From Roseivirga sp. (lineage in GTDB: Bacteria > Bacteroidota > Bacteroidia > Cytophagales > Cyclobacteriaceae): a DNA stretch of 64,000 nt. This document shows, piece after piece, positions 26,416 through 35,646 of this stretch; positions within the stretch are counted from its first letter, which is position 1; each line of letters begins with the position of its first letter. The notes under the pieces are model-generated. The model saw only the letters and a program-made list of their open reading frames with translations. It ran no database searches and was not told the origin of the DNA. The translations under genes were made by a program, and so were the position numbers. The stretch lies in assembly GCA_021404565.1 (NCBI GenBank), contig JAAWWF010000002.1, forward strand, positions 1-64,000, read 5' to 3'.

Positions 26416-26574
26416 AGGGTCAGTTTTGTGTAGTTAAATATAAGCAAGCCAGTGGATTGATAGGGATCAAAACTGACTGTTTTCCTTTTCGGTCGATGTG
26501 GCAGGTATTTTAGTCGATTTGAGGTAGTTGGGGTTGATTAATAGCTGGTACTTTATTTGTGTATCTTTAATTAT

Positions 26575-27303
26575 ATGACAAAAGACACAAAACTGGCGGT
26601 GCTTATCGATGGCGATAACATTCCGTCTAAATATATAAAAGAGATGATGGAGGAGATAGCCAAGTACGGTACGCCTACCATCAAACGTATTTATGGCGAT
26701 TGGACCAAACCCCATCTTTCAAAATGGAAGTCTATCCTCCTCGAAAATGCCATTACACCCATACAGCAATACGCCTATACTACCGGTAAGAACGCTACGG
26801 ATTCAGCCATGATCATTGATGCCATGGACATTCTTTATTCGGAGAAAGTAAACGGATTTTGCCTCGTTTCATCAGATAGTGACTTCACCAAATTGGCAAC
26901 CCGGCTGAGAGAAGCGGGGATGCAGGTTTTCGGCATTGGTGAGAAGAAAACTCCTGACCCTTTTATCGTGGCCTGTGATAAGTTTATTTACCTTGAAATA
27001 CTGCACAAAGACAGTGATGCAGCGGCCGGAAAAAATAAACCCAAAACGCCCAATGTAGATACGATTACTCCTAAAGTAATGCGCCTTTTGAAACACTCTG
27101 TATCTGATGCTGCGGATGAAGATGGCTGGGCATTTATGGGTGATGTGGGTTCACTCATCCTGAAAAAACAGCCCAACTTTGATTCTCGGAACTTTGGCTT
27201 TGAAAAGCTTACCCCGCTATTTGCTTCACTCGATAAATTTGAGATTGACCAAAGGGCACAGCCTGGAGCTCGTTTTAAGCTGATTTATGTAAAGAATAAG
27301 TAG
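26575..27303 (+). CDS. NYN-domain (LabA/MARF1-like) protein with C-terminal LOTUS-like domain
   Basis: A 242-residue cytoplasmic protein. Residues 1-150 are a NYN/PIN-like nuclease fold: LAVLIDGDNIPSKYIKEMME with the first acidic pair, TTGKNATDSAMIIDAMDILY with the second, and FCLVSSDSDFTKLATRLREA with the third. The family is known for RNA cleavage or RNA binding. The last 75 residues (MRLLKHSVSDAADEDGWAFM through FDSRNFGFEKLTPLFASLDK) fit an OST-HTH/LOTUS domain, which binds RNA. The acidic set is intact, so nuclease activity is plausible. I chose the ATG at 26575 over 26557 because the domain starts directly after it. It converges on the gene ending at 27314, 10 bases away. Confidence 0.85.
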   Translation: MTKDTKLAVLIDGDNIPSKYIKEMMEEIAKYGTPTIKRIYGDWTKPHLSKWKSILLENAITPIQQYAYTTGKNATDSAMIIDAMDILYSEKVNGFCLVSSDSDFTKLATRLREAGMQVFGIGEKKTPDPFIVACDKFIYLEILHKDSDAAAGKNKPKTPNVDTITPKVMRLLKHSVSDAADEDGWAFMGDVGSLILKKQPNFDSRNFGFEKLTPLFASLDKFEIDQRAQPGARFKLIYVKNK

Positions 27304-27313
27304 CCGCCTGCAC

Positions 27314-28285
27314 CTAAACGGCTTTGACTTTTTTGGACACTTGGGTTCCCTTATTCACAGGCAGAATTCCGAAACTTGCAAACAGAGGGGTCAAGGTGTT
27401 GTTCTGATAAGTCTGTTTAAAATGTACATTGAATATCACCTGAGTATTGGGGATATTCCCTGACATCACTGTGCTATTGCTGGAATCTGGTATGCTCAAT
27501 AGAACATGATCCAGTGGAGTATTTGGGTCAACAGCATAGGCATTAATCCAATAGGTGAAATACATAAAGGGTAAGGTGGCTCCAAGCTGATCTGTGACAT
27601 TGTAGGTTGTTAACAGTTTTGGAGCTCCCTTGGGATTGTCAGGCCATTCGCTAAACTCAACCACCGCGCTGATAGAGTCGTCTTTAATTTCCAGCTTGTA
27701 TGCCAGGAAATGTTTAAAATCTTTGGTGCTCCAGGCGAGTGCCGTGAATTTCTTTGGCAATGCGTTATCGATGGCTGCCTGCCTGTTGTTAAGTGGGTTG
27801 GGTGCAAGAGAAACCACTGGGAGCAGGTCATTTTCGACCCCGCCCCATTGACTTACGGCAGGCAGATTAGGATCTCCTGACAGTTTTCTGAGCTCAGCCA
27901 GATTCAGGCTTTTAAATGCCTTCTTACCGGCAGCATACATCTGATTAGTCATTATTAGAAAATCATCAATGGTTGAGATAACCAAACCATCCCCTGCAAT
28001 GTTGACACCTTCCCAGGAGATAGAAAATGAGATTTGATTAATAGAAGGACCATTCGGACCAAAATGGCTGACAGGGCTATGAAAATGGAGAAGGGGAACG
28101 ACTGTGTCAGGTATGATGACTTTCCTGGGAGCCTTGCCTTTTTTAGGCCCCAGGGAGATCTTACCCTCGTTCACCACCAGCCTGGTAAAGATCATTTTTA
28201 GTCCATATATCTCTATCTCGAAGCCGGTGAAGAGTAGGGTCATGCTCTGACCTGTCTTGAGTTTTTTGATCTTTTTAGATTTCAT
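27314..28285 (-). CDS. Conserved-looking protein of unknown function
   Basis: A 323-residue protein starting MKSKKIKKLKTGQSMTLLFT, with no signal peptide or clear membrane helix. It is beta-rich, with strands such as MIFTRLVVNEGKISLGPKKG and ALAWSTKDFKHFLAYKLEIK. A proline-rich middle (VSLAPNPLNNRQAAIDNALP) and a C-terminal domain (NTQVIFNVHFKQTYQNNTLT) follow. The frame stays open to 28474, but upstream starts would overlap the divergent isomerase gene and lack coding character. I recognise no family. The 103 bases between it and the isomerase gene must hold both promoters. Confidence 0.6.
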   Translation of the reverse strand: MKSKKIKKLKTGQSMTLLFTGFEIEIYGLKMIFTRLVVNEGKISLGPKKGKAPRKVIIPDTVVPLLHFHSPVSHFGPNGPSINQISFSISWEGVNIAGDGLVISTIDDFLIMTNQMYAAGKKAFKSLNLAELRKLSGDPNLPAVSQWGGVENDLLPVVSLAPNPLNNRQAAIDNALPKKFTALAWSTKDFKHFLAYKLEIKDDSISAVVEFSEWPDNPKGAPKLLTTYNVTDQLGATLPFMYFTYWINAYAVDPNTPLDHVLLSIPDSSNSTVMSGNIPNTQVIFNVHFKQTYQNNTLTPLFASFGILPVNKGTQVSKKVKAV

Positions 28286-28388
28286 ATCTCCGGGTTTTAG
28301 TAAAGCTTTATTTCCAGGCTGTTTGTAATCATTATGAATATAGAACCATAAGCCCAAAAACAGTATATTATGGAGTAAATTACTATCC

Positions 28389-29309
28389 ATGAAAAGACGC
28401 AATTTTTTAACTGCAGGTGCGCTTTCCACAGCCGGAATCGCACTTGGAACCAGCCATGTTTCTGCTGAAATCAATTCTTCAACAGCTCAAAATCACACTT
28501 TTCAGCTGGATTATGCACCTCATTTTGGAATGTTCCGGCAATCCGCTCCGGGTGGTATTCTCAATGAACTTGACTTTATGGCGGAAAGGGGCTTCAGATC
28601 AATGGAAGACAACGATATGAAAAAGCGACCCCTGGACATGCAGAAGAAAATTGCTGCAAAAATGGAAAAGCATGGAATGCGCATGGGCGTGTTTGTGGCC
28701 CACACCATTTTCTGGAACGAGCCAAACCTTGCCAGTGGAAAGCAGGACTGGAGAGATCAGTTTCTTAAAGAGATCAAAGAGTCGGTTGAGGTAGCTAAGC
28801 GCGTAAATGCCAAATGGGCAACTGTGGTGCCGGGACACCTTGATTTACGAAAGGATATGGGCTATCAAACTGCCAATGTTGTGGAGAGTTTGAAAATGGC
28901 TTGCGAAATCCTGGAACCTCACGGCCTGACGATGGTATTGGAGCCTTTGAACCCTCGTAACCATCCAGGGCTGTTTTTAACCAAAGCAGCACAGACTTAC
29001 TCCATTTGCAAAGCCGTTGATAGTCCTTCGTGTAAAATCTTGTTTGACATCTACCATCAGCAAATCACTGAAGGAAATCTGATTCCAAACATTGAATCTA
29101 GCTGGGATGAGATTGCGTATTTCCAGATAGGGGATAACCCGGGAAGAAAGGAACCTACCAGTGGTGAGATCAATTACAAAAATGTTTTCAAATACATCCA
29201 CGACAAGGGCTTTACCGATGTGCTGGGCATGGAGCATGGCAATTCGCAAGCAGGCAAGGCAGGTGAAGAGGCTGTGATTACTGCCTATGTGGAGAGTGAT
29301 TCTTTTTAA
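28389..29309 (+). CDS. Secreted TIM-barrel isomerase/epimerase, hydroxypyruvate isomerase-like
   Basis: A 306-residue protein of the xylose-isomerase-like TIM barrel superfamily, closest to hydroxypyruvate isomerase types. The N-terminus MKRRNFLTAGALSTAGIALG is a Tat signal with the twin arginines. The barrel shows LDYAPHFGMF, the glutamate in LTMVLEPLNPRNHPGLFLT near residue 184, LFDIYHQQITEGN, and the second glutamate in VLGMEHGNSQ near residue 281. These positions match the two catalytic or metal-binding glutamates. A Tat leader makes periplasmic sugar or keto-acid isomerisation likely. The substrate is unknown. It precedes the NTF2-like gene by 119 bases. Confidence 0.83.
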   Translation: MKRRNFLTAGALSTAGIALGTSHVSAEINSSTAQNHTFQLDYAPHFGMFRQSAPGGILNELDFMAERGFRSMEDNDMKKRPLDMQKKIAAKMEKHGMRMGVFVAHTIFWNEPNLASGKQDWRDQFLKEIKESVEVAKRVNAKWATVVPGHLDLRKDMGYQTANVVESLKMACEILEPHGLTMVLEPLNPRNHPGLFLTKAAQTYSICKAVDSPSCKILFDIYHQQITEGNLIPNIESSWDEIAYFQIGDNPGRKEPTSGEINYKNVFKYIHDKGFTDVLGMEHGNSQAGKAGEEAVITAYVESDSF

Positions 29310-29428
29310 TTAAATCCCACCCTCATAAGAAGAAAGCTCCGGTTTATCAGGCATAGCCATCCCTCAGTTTTTGGTAGATAGTTTTAAAGAAAGATTTAAT
29401 GTGATTAAATTAAATCAAAAGTTACGCT

Positions 29429-29821
29429 ATGACTCCTGAACAACAAGAAGCACTGATCACCAACATGTACACGGATATTTTCCAGAATGCTGATCTGGAC
29501 AAATTGAAGACCTATTTTTCCGATGATTTTGTAGAAGACAACAATTACGATGTGCTGGACTACAAAACCTTTGTAGAGCATGTAAAAGATATAGGCTCAC
29601 ACCCCGATAAGGCTAAGTTTGACCTCGAATTTATTGTAAATGTACCAGGGAAGGTTGTTGTGCGAACGATAGTAACATATGCCGATCAGATAGCCGGTTC
29701 ACCTCCGCTCTCGCTGCTGATGTCTTATTGGGCCATTAATGAGCAAGGCCTGGTATCACGGTGCATAGAGGTAGAAGCTGCTACTGAGACTGAGGATGAC
29801 ACGACTGATGATCAGTCTTAA
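29429..29821 (+). CDS. NTF2-like / SnoaL-like protein
   Basis: A 130-residue protein with the cone-shaped NTF2-like fold. The start MYTDIFQNADLDKLKTYFSD and the DFVEDNNYDVLDYKTFVEHV segment are typical of SnoaL-like domains, followed by the beta sheet KFDLEFIVNVPGKVVVRTIV. Members range from polyketide cyclases to binding domains and many have no activity. A charged disordered tail (EAATETEDDTTDDQS) ends it. It could follow the isomerase gene on the same transcript, but the 119-base gap leaves this open. The 183 bases downstream hold only a short hairpin. Confidence 0.7.
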   Translation: MTPEQQEALITNMYTDIFQNADLDKLKTYFSDDFVEDNNYDVLDYKTFVEHVKDIGSHPDKAKFDLEFIVNVPGKVVVRTIVTYADQIAGSPPLSLLMSYWAINEQGLVSRCIEVEAATETEDDTTDDQS

Positions 29822-29964
29822 AATTGTTTTTAATCGCAACTGACAGATGGAACGAACTTATGACTGATATTTTAATTTCAGTTAAAGTACTTGTCGGTTT
29901 GTCCATTAATATCCTTGCCATTCGCATGAGAAAGTAAGTCCGTGAATCTACCTGCTGAGAATAG

Positions 29965-29983
29965 TCATTCCTTCCAGGAATGA
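29965..29983. repeat. Short hairpin between NTF2-like gene and MBL pseudogene
   Basis: TCATTCCT and AGGAATGA are perfect 8-base arms around a 3-base loop, lying between convergent genes. No T-run follows on either strand, so termination is possible but unproven. Confidence 0.4.
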
Positions 29984-30004
29984 GACCATTAGGTTTGTGG
30001 TCAA

Positions 30005-30771
30005 TTAGAAATTCTCCGACTCCATACGTTGGGTGAAAACACGGCCCTTCATATTGGCTCCAGACATGGATTTTTCCATGGCTTTAACTCCTCCAGCTTG
30101 TTTGACTATGCCATCTGAGGCCCCACCGTGATGGGCCATCAGCAGCAGAGTGGGAGAGAATTGATCTGATATTCGCTGAATGTAGGTCTTATTCGCAGGG
30201 GCCATTTGTTGGCAATAACAAGGTCGCTACTGGAGTAGTTCATGCTGAATTTTCTGGCCCGTTCGGGGCTGACGGCACCACCATTGTGGTAAACCAGGGT
30301 AATGTTCTTGCTTTTCAAACCTATTCCTATGTTCTGAACCCCTGCGTGCTTGTACTGAAGAATATGTCCTGAAAAGTCACCAACGTTAAAAACCTCGATG
30401 TCTTCCGGGGCTGGGAATGATACGGTAATCCTGGATTCCATTGTTGCGGTGAGGCCGGCCTGTTGCAATGCTTTGAAGCTCTCAGGAGTAAGTATTACTC
30501 GGGTTTTTGGGTTGGCCTCCATATGGGTAATGATGCCCCGGGCATTGAAATGATCTCCATGTACATGACTCACAAAGATGAGACTCACATCCGCAAAGCG
30601 ACCCTCGGCCCTGGCAATTTCATCATCTGGACTTAGAATGGCATCAATCAAAATATCTCCGTTCGGCAGATCAATATAAAAGCCTGCGTTGCTGATCCAG
30701 TGAACAGATCGCTCCTGTGCCATTGATGGATGGAAACAGAAGAGTAGTGCCAAACCGATGATTGTTTTCAA
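30005..30771 (-). pseudogene. Secreted MBL-fold metallo-hydrolase, frameshifted in a G-run
   Basis: The first part encodes a metallo-beta-lactamase-fold protein. A signal peptide (MKTIIGLALLFCFHPSMAQ, from a TTG at 30771) is followed by SVHWISNAGFYIDLPNGDIL and the metal motif SHVHGDHFNARG. Near 30198-30201 the frame breaks. Before it the protein reads SSDLVIANKWP and then runs into a wrong frame to a stop at 30139. After it the family-like ending PANKTYIQRISDQFSPTLLL and MAHHGG lies in the other frame, to 30005. Restoring one base in the run of four G (C on the coding strand) joins the frames smoothly as ANKWPPANKTYI. It is either a real pseudogene or a homopolymer sequencing error. The frame is also open upstream to 30846. 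Confidence 0.75.
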
Positions 30772-30891
30772 GGTAATGAAAACGGAGTGGAACCTAAGTG
30801 CTTCGGTAATTGAGTGCTGAACCACAAAGTTCGTTACCAATGGCAAAAACCGGGCAATAGTGACTTCCTTTTTATTAACCTAAGTTGCCGG

Positions 30892-31332
30892 TTAAAGGAA
30901 ACGACCTCTCTTATAAGCTAACGAAATCATCTCATACATATCCACTGGTTTTTCATTTTGAAGCCCCGCTTGCCAGCCTTGTATTTCGGTGAGTGCTTCT
31001 ATGACTTCCTTCGCGATGTCGATATCATCAGCTTTGGGGATTATAAACCCCGAGGCTTCACTTTTGCAATTGATTAGGAACATTAAAATGACGTTGCCTT
31101 TTGCTTTTTTGGGCAGGGTCACTTTTTCATTGAGAGCTGCAATTAAGGCTTTGCGTCCTGCTTTTAACTCAGCAGGTTTTTGTACAACCATAAAAATGGT
31201 CGGGGGATTACTACAAGCCTCGGCAAGATCTACCTTCATTTGCTTGCCGTCAGGGCCTATGGCCGTTCCCTGACAGTAGCCATTGCTTGTAAAACTTAGG
31301 GTAATAACCAGGGCAACTATGTATCTGAGCAT
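30892..31332 (-). CDS. Small secreted protein with TonB C-terminal-like domain
   Basis: A 146-residue protein with signal peptide MLRYIVALVITLSFTSNGYC. The last 75 residues resemble the C-terminal domain of TonB: KGNVILMFLINCKSEASGFI, then IDIAKEVIEALTEIQGWQAG, then LQNEKPVDMYEMISLAYKRG. In Bacteroidota such domains often appear on small exported proteins with no membrane helix and no Pro-rich spacer, as here, so it is probably not a true energy transducer. The mid-protein TIFMVVQKPAELKAGRKAL is unassigned. It lies between the MBL pseudogene and the pullulanase, both leftward. Confidence 0.6.
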   Translation of the reverse strand: MLRYIVALVITLSFTSNGYCQGTAIGPDGKQMKVDLAEACSNPPTIFMVVQKPAELKAGRKALIAALNEKVTLPKKAKGNVILMFLINCKSEASGFIIPKADDIDIAKEVIEALTEIQGWQAGLQNEKPVDMYEMISLAYKRGRFL

Positions 31333-31396
31333 TATGCTTATCCTATGTGTAGCGTTAGTTTAATTCACTGAAAATAAAGTAATCTATTGAACCGGC

Positions 31397-34069
31397 CTAT
31401 TGCTTTACCCAAATCCTGAGAGAGGTGGCTTCCATATCCAGACTGTACCGGCCACCGATAAAATTCATCAGGCCTTTTTTGTCTTTCACTCCCTTAATGT
31501 GGTCGATCGCTTTCGTGTTGGCAATCAGCTTCCAGTTTCCGTCAGGTAGCTCAAAATCAAATTTACCTTCGCTTTCACCTGCATTGAGCAGAACCAGCAC
31601 TTTACCATCTACAATATAGCCCAGCAGGCTCTCCTCAGCAGGGGTTATCCAATCGTAATAACCCTCAGGTACAGCCTCAGCCACTCTGAAAACCTCACCG
31701 GCTTCCGACATTCTAAAGCGATTCATTCCCTGCCAAAAGGCATACATATTTCGATAGTCATTACTATTTTTTCTGCTGGCTTTCTGGCCCACCGTCTCCC
31801 ATTTAAATCGGTTGGCTGCCCTGTGATTATAGCTGTCTCGATAGCCATGCATATAGGCAGTAAAGCCCATATTGGTCTTTTTTACCACCTCTTTGAGCGG
31901 AGCGTCAGCTTTACTGCGCATGATTTCAGAGCCACCATGTGTTACAATAGGGCCGAGCGTGGTATAGAGCAGGGCCACAGCAATTTTGTAGTTGTCCTGG
32001 TCCACGGCAGTGCGGCCATCAAAGTTGTCTCCTCCAAACTGATCGGCCAGGGCAAAGTTATCATGGATATCCAGGTAGCTGATACCGCTTAATGGAGTCT
32101 TGTCCTCTTTGCCCTTGTTGGCCAGACCCTTCATCACATTGCTGCGTTCTGTGAATTTGCCACCCGCCCAGCCACGGTCGGTCTTAGGGTTGTTCAGCTC
32201 AAATACGGGACCCTTGAAGGCGTTTCTGGATTCATCCTGAAAGAAGGTAATGGGGGAGTCTTCCTTGTACCAGTCCCAGTCAGGGTTATTCTCAAAGTTA
32301 GGATCATTAGAGCCTATCCATGCTTCACCATATACAATCTTATCCTCACCAATAGTTTGTTTGAGCACTTTGAGCGTTTGCTCATCTACCTGACCAGCCA
32401 GATCTATGCGGAAGCCATCTATACCAAATTCCTTGATATAGTACTGACACTGATCGATCAGCCAGCGCTGGGTCATAGGGCGATCTTCCGTCTTCACTTC
32501 ATTGCCATAAGCACCAATGTGCTCAAAGTCTTTAGTACGGTAGTAGTATTGCTTGTCGATGGCATTCATGTGGAAGAAGAAAGAGTTCCCATCCATATTC
32601 TCCGCAGTATGGTTAGGCACAATATCAATGATCACCGCAATACCCTTGTCGTGAAAGGCCTGCACCAAATCGCGGAATTCATCACGTTCAGTACCAGGCT
32701 CTCCACCCTTGGTCCGGTATTTTGATTCCACGGCCATGGCATGTGAGGTACGGTAACCCCATTGGTAATTTTCTTCGCTGATGCCCTGGCTGATCATGTA
32801 CTCATCATCCTGAAAAGAGGCCTTCCAGTCATCATCAGGAAAGTGGATGTACTCCTGCACGGGCATCAGGTGGATGGTATTGACACCAAGGTCTACAAGG
32901 TAATCGAAGCCGATTTTGGCACCTCTTCGGTTTTTAAGTCCCGTAGCCATCATGCCCCTGAAGGTGCCCTTGTATTTATCTTCAACGGGTAAAAGGTCTG
33001 TAAAGTCCTGAATATGTACCTCGTAAGGAATAATGTCTTGCATGGCTGGGATACCACCCGCTAAGGGAGTGGCAGGGGTAGTCCTTTGCCAGATGCGACT
33101 CTTGCCCCAGGTATTATCACTCACCCGGCTATAGGGATCAGAAATATGAACGGGGTTGGTTTCGTAGAAATGATTACCGGGTTCATCATGGCCATGCACA
33201 GTGAAATCATAATAGGTGCCGTGCAGGTCTTCGGAAAAGAAAGCTTCCCAGACGCCATCAGCATCTTCCTGCATCTCTACTGTTTTATAAGCCTCGGTAT
33301 CATCTTTTCCCCTATAGAGATAGAGCTTAACCATGGTGGCTCTGGGGGCGAAAAGTCTTACGGTCGTCTTACCATGATCAATGTTGGCGCCCAATTCTTT
33401 GGTAGAGAAGGTTTCTCTGAACCAGCCATCGAAAGAGGCATGAGACTTTAAACCAAGGGAAGGAATTTCCAGAAAATAGACCCGCTTTTTATCAAGAGGT
33501 TCTGCCGGAGTAATCAGGGTAGTGCTGGCTCCGTTGGGCAGTACACCGGCTACTTTAATCTCCCGGCCTTTTGCGTCCGTAATTGTATAGGCTGCAGGCA
33601 GGAGAGGGCGTTCTCCCAGGATTTCCGCCCAGATGACCCCGTTGGCTTTGAGTTCAGCTTTTAAGCCCGTCAATACGATCTCCTGCATAAATACCAGGTC
33701 TCCGCCAGAGGCATTGGGCGCACCTTCATAAGGATCAACCCATTCACCGTCATTGATGCGGTATTTGAATTTTGTATTGGGTTTGATCTTTGAGAAATCT
33801 GAATTATCGAAGGTGAGCAACCAGGTATCTCCGCTCTTTTTCAGCGTCCATTCAGGAGTATCCATATTGATATCCCAGTTTCGAAACTCACCAGTTGCCA
33901 CTACCTTTTGAGGCTTCAGGTCGTACAGGCGCTCATCAAAAATAAAGGTGATATTATCACCAAAATCGGCATAGCCCTGCTTTAGCTGATCACCCGTATA
34001 AGACTGCGAGAAGCCGAATTGCGCACAGAGGAGGAACAGAAACAGAAGTAGAGACTTCAGAGATTTCAT
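31397..34069 (-). CDS. Secreted GH13 pullulanase-type glycoside hydrolase
   Basis: An 890-residue enzyme with signal peptide KSLLLFLFLLCAQFGFSQ. Its architecture is that of type I pullulanases: N-terminal beta domains (VVATGEFRNWDINMDTPEWT is carbohydrate-binding-like), a CBM48-like domain (TTVRLFAPRATMVKLYLYRG), then the GH13 barrel. Barrel motifs are VIIDIVPNHT, DGFRIDLAGQ with the nucleophile Asp near residue 558, IVYGEAWIG with the acid/base Glu near 581, and SYLDIHDNFAL with the third Asp. Pullulanases cut alpha-1,6 branches in pullulan or glycogen-like glucans. No SusC/SusD pair or other alpha-glucan genes are in the window. A LacI-type dyad lies 79 bases upstream. Confidence 0.92.
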   Translation of the reverse strand: MKSLKSLLLFLFLLCAQFGFSQSYTGDQLKQGYADFGDNITFIFDERLYDLKPQKVVATGEFRNWDINMDTPEWTLKKSGDTWLLTFDNSDFSKIKPNTKFKYRINDGEWVDPYEGAPNASGGDLVFMQEIVLTGLKAELKANGVIWAEILGERPLLPAAYTITDAKGREIKVAGVLPNGASTTLITPAEPLDKKRVYFLEIPSLGLKSHASFDGWFRETFSTKELGANIDHGKTTVRLFAPRATMVKLYLYRGKDDTEAYKTVEMQEDADGVWEAFFSEDLHGTYYDFTVHGHDEPGNHFYETNPVHISDPYSRVSDNTWGKSRIWQRTTPATPLAGGIPAMQDIIPYEVHIQDFTDLLPVEDKYKGTFRGMMATGLKNRRGAKIGFDYLVDLGVNTIHLMPVQEYIHFPDDDWKASFQDDEYMISQGISEENYQWGYRTSHAMAVESKYRTKGGEPGTERDEFRDLVQAFHDKGIAVIIDIVPNHTAENMDGNSFFFHMNAIDKQYYYRTKDFEHIGAYGNEVKTEDRPMTQRWLIDQCQYYIKEFGIDGFRIDLAGQVDEQTLKVLKQTIGEDKIVYGEAWIGSNDPNFENNPDWDWYKEDSPITFFQDESRNAFKGPVFELNNPKTDRGWAGGKFTERSNVMKGLANKGKEDKTPLSGISYLDIHDNFALADQFGGDNFDGRTAVDQDNYKIAVALLYTTLGPIVTHGGSEIMRSKADAPLKEVVKKTNMGFTAYMHGYRDSYNHRAANRFKWETVGQKASRKNSNDYRNMYAFWQGMNRFRMSEAGEVFRVAEAVPEGYYDWITPAEESLLGYIVDGKVLVLLNAGESEGKFDFELPDGNWKLIANTKAIDHIKGVKDKKGLMNFIGGRYSLDMEATSLRIWVKQ

Positions 34070-34147
34070 AGATCAATCGGATTAAAGACGATCTAAACTA
34101 AGGATTTTGAACTGGATGGAACAGGGTTCGGAAGAGGGATGTAAGTG

Positions 34148-34157
34148 CAAACGTTTG
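34148..34157. promoter_or_regulatory. LacI-type dyad upstream of the pullulanase gene
   Basis: CAAACGTTTG is a perfect 10-base palindrome with the central CG typical of LacI-family operators. It lies 79 bases upstream of the pullulanase start. LacI-family proteins control many alpha-glucan genes in bacteria. None is encoded in the window, so regulation is by analogy only. Confidence 0.4.
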
Positions 34158-34176
34158 TGTAAGCCCGTGTTCGTTG

Positions 34177-34899
34177 TTAATCACTGAATCTTTTCCAAAT
34201 CATTGGATAATAGATCAAAATCGCGACAAGGGCTTTGTATTCCCAGGACGCTTTTTCAGCTATGGTCATTGACTGTTGGCCATGTAAGAGAAGGGTAGGG
34301 CTTGTGTCACCATAGCGCCAAAGGGTTTTAAGGCCCTGCATAAATGTTGTATCCTTTTCTTTGGCCTTTGCCATAGCGTAGAGAAAGAGACCTTCAGTGT
34401 TGAAGTTCATACGATTGTCTATTCTGGTATCAATGGGCTCAATCGTTAAATCAATCACTTTTTCCAGCTCCTCAAAGTCAGCATTAAGATCAGGCAGGGC
34501 AAGAGATTTTCTTTCTTCCTCGTGATCAAAAAACACACTGATGTCCTTATGAGAGTAGCTGTCTACTTCTGTATCAAAGAGATAGATGTCTTTTCGAAAA
34601 CCTGAGCTATCTATCCTTTTAAGTGCGTTTTGGATATTGTTATCATCATATACAAAATCTTTTTTCTGCTCTGTAAGTTGCTCTAAAAACCTGGTTATTC
34701 TCACCCCGGCCGTTGTTTCCTCACTGAAATTGGAGCTGAGAAGCAAGTTGAAGCTTTCAACAAGACTGTTCAACGCCTCGATCCTTTCAGAACCCAGCTC
34801 ATTTTCGAATACCTTCTTCTCTTGCTCAACAATTCTTGTTTGAGCATTTATCATAACGGTCAGTGTGAGGAGAGATAGTATCAAAAATGGTTTTATCAT
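34177..34899 (-). CDS. Secreted protein of unknown function
   Basis: A 240-residue mostly helical protein with signal peptide MIKPFLILSLLTLTVMINAQ. A coiled-coil-like stretch follows (QTRIVEQEKKVFENELGSER), then charged helices (DFEELEKVIDLTIEPIDTRI). It ends with a hydrophobic patch, EYKALVAILIYYPMIWKRFS. I recognise no family. It follows the HD-type gene by 36 bases in the same direction and may be co-transcribed with it. It ends 107 bases before the pullulanase start, so the LacI-type site lies between the two. Confidence 0.6.
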   Translation of the reverse strand: MIKPFLILSLLTLTVMINAQTRIVEQEKKVFENELGSERIEALNSLVESFNLLLSSNFSEETTAGVRITRFLEQLTEQKKDFVYDDNNIQNALKRIDSSGFRKDIYLFDTEVDSYSHKDISVFFDHEEERKSLALPDLNADFEELEKVIDLTIEPIDTRIDNRMNFNTEGLFLYAMAKAKEKDTTFMQGLKTLWRYGDTSPTLLLHGQQSMTIAEKASWEYKALVAILIYYPMIWKRFSD

Positions 34900-34935
34900 C
34901 TTGGAATGTTTTTGAAAGCTTGCGAGCCATGCGGG

Positions 34936-35592
34936 TTAACGATAAAGTGTTTTCAACTCTGCCTGGAGGTTTTTCAAGGCTTTTTCTTCGTATTTCTCTC
35001 TGAATAACTCAGTCTTAAATATATAATCCATCTCTAAGAAATGCTTCAAAACCTTTCTGCGACCCTTTTTATATAGGAATCCGGGGTAGATGCTGTATTC
35101 TTTTCGAATGGCAACTGTATAATTTTGATACACCTCAGGTTTTGCACCCAGCACAGATAAGTCGATATCGCAGAGGTAATTGGTGTCCCTGTCATCTGAA
35201 AGCGAATGGGATTTCGTGGCCAGTATTTGCTTATGGCAGAGTTTGGCTGACTCAACTCCCAGGCCGATATCAAGAGCCCGTTGTATGCCCAAATCGGCAC
35301 TCTTTTCTTCATTGTCCTGTCGCTTAACACTATAAATAATGTCATGATAGAAAATAGAGCAGAGCAGGGTATCGAGGTCATTAATTTGAGAAAGAACGGT
35401 CGTGGTTTCTTCAATCATATGGACCAGGTGGCTCAGGTTATGATAATGCCGCCCTTTCGCAGTATAGGCCTCGTGTAACTCTACCCAAAGCTTGTTGGCA
35501 AAGGTCTCATCGTTGTCAAACTGACGGACGAATCTTTTGAAGAATGTGTCCAGCTCAAAATCACGTGTTAACTGACTCAGAATGTTATCCAT
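34936..35592 (-). CDS. HD-type predicted metal-dependent phosphohydrolase-like protein
   Basis: A 218-residue cytoplasmic protein of the predicted HD-superfamily group near COG4339. The metal site is clear: RHYHNLSHLVHMIE (histidines 49, 51 and 55), then CSIFYHDIIYSVKRQDNEE with the H-D pair at 83-84. KSADLGIQRALDIGLG and the later CDIDLSVLGAKPEVYQNY complete the pattern. The family has no established substrate; HD proteins in general hydrolyse phosphomonoesters or nucleotides. It is followed by an unknown secreted-protein gene and preceded, 54 bases upstream, by a small membrane-protein gene, all leftward. Confidence 0.8.
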   Translation of the reverse strand: MDNILSQLTRDFELDTFFKRFVRQFDNDETFANKLWVELHEAYTAKGRHYHNLSHLVHMIEETTTVLSQINDLDTLLCSIFYHDIIYSVKRQDNEEKSADLGIQRALDIGLGVESAKLCHKQILATKSHSLSDDRDTNYLCDIDLSVLGAKPEVYQNYTVAIRKEYSIYPGFLYKKGRRKVLKHFLEMDYIFKTELFREKYEEKALKNLQAELKTLYR

Positions 35593-35646
35593 GACACGGA
35601 AGTTTTGGAACGTATCGAAAGGGGGAGAGATCGACTTACTGATTTT

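Noticed and set aside
32357-33451. Several 76-122 codon frames antisense to the pullulanase
   Set aside because: They mirror the real gene's codons and show no domain.
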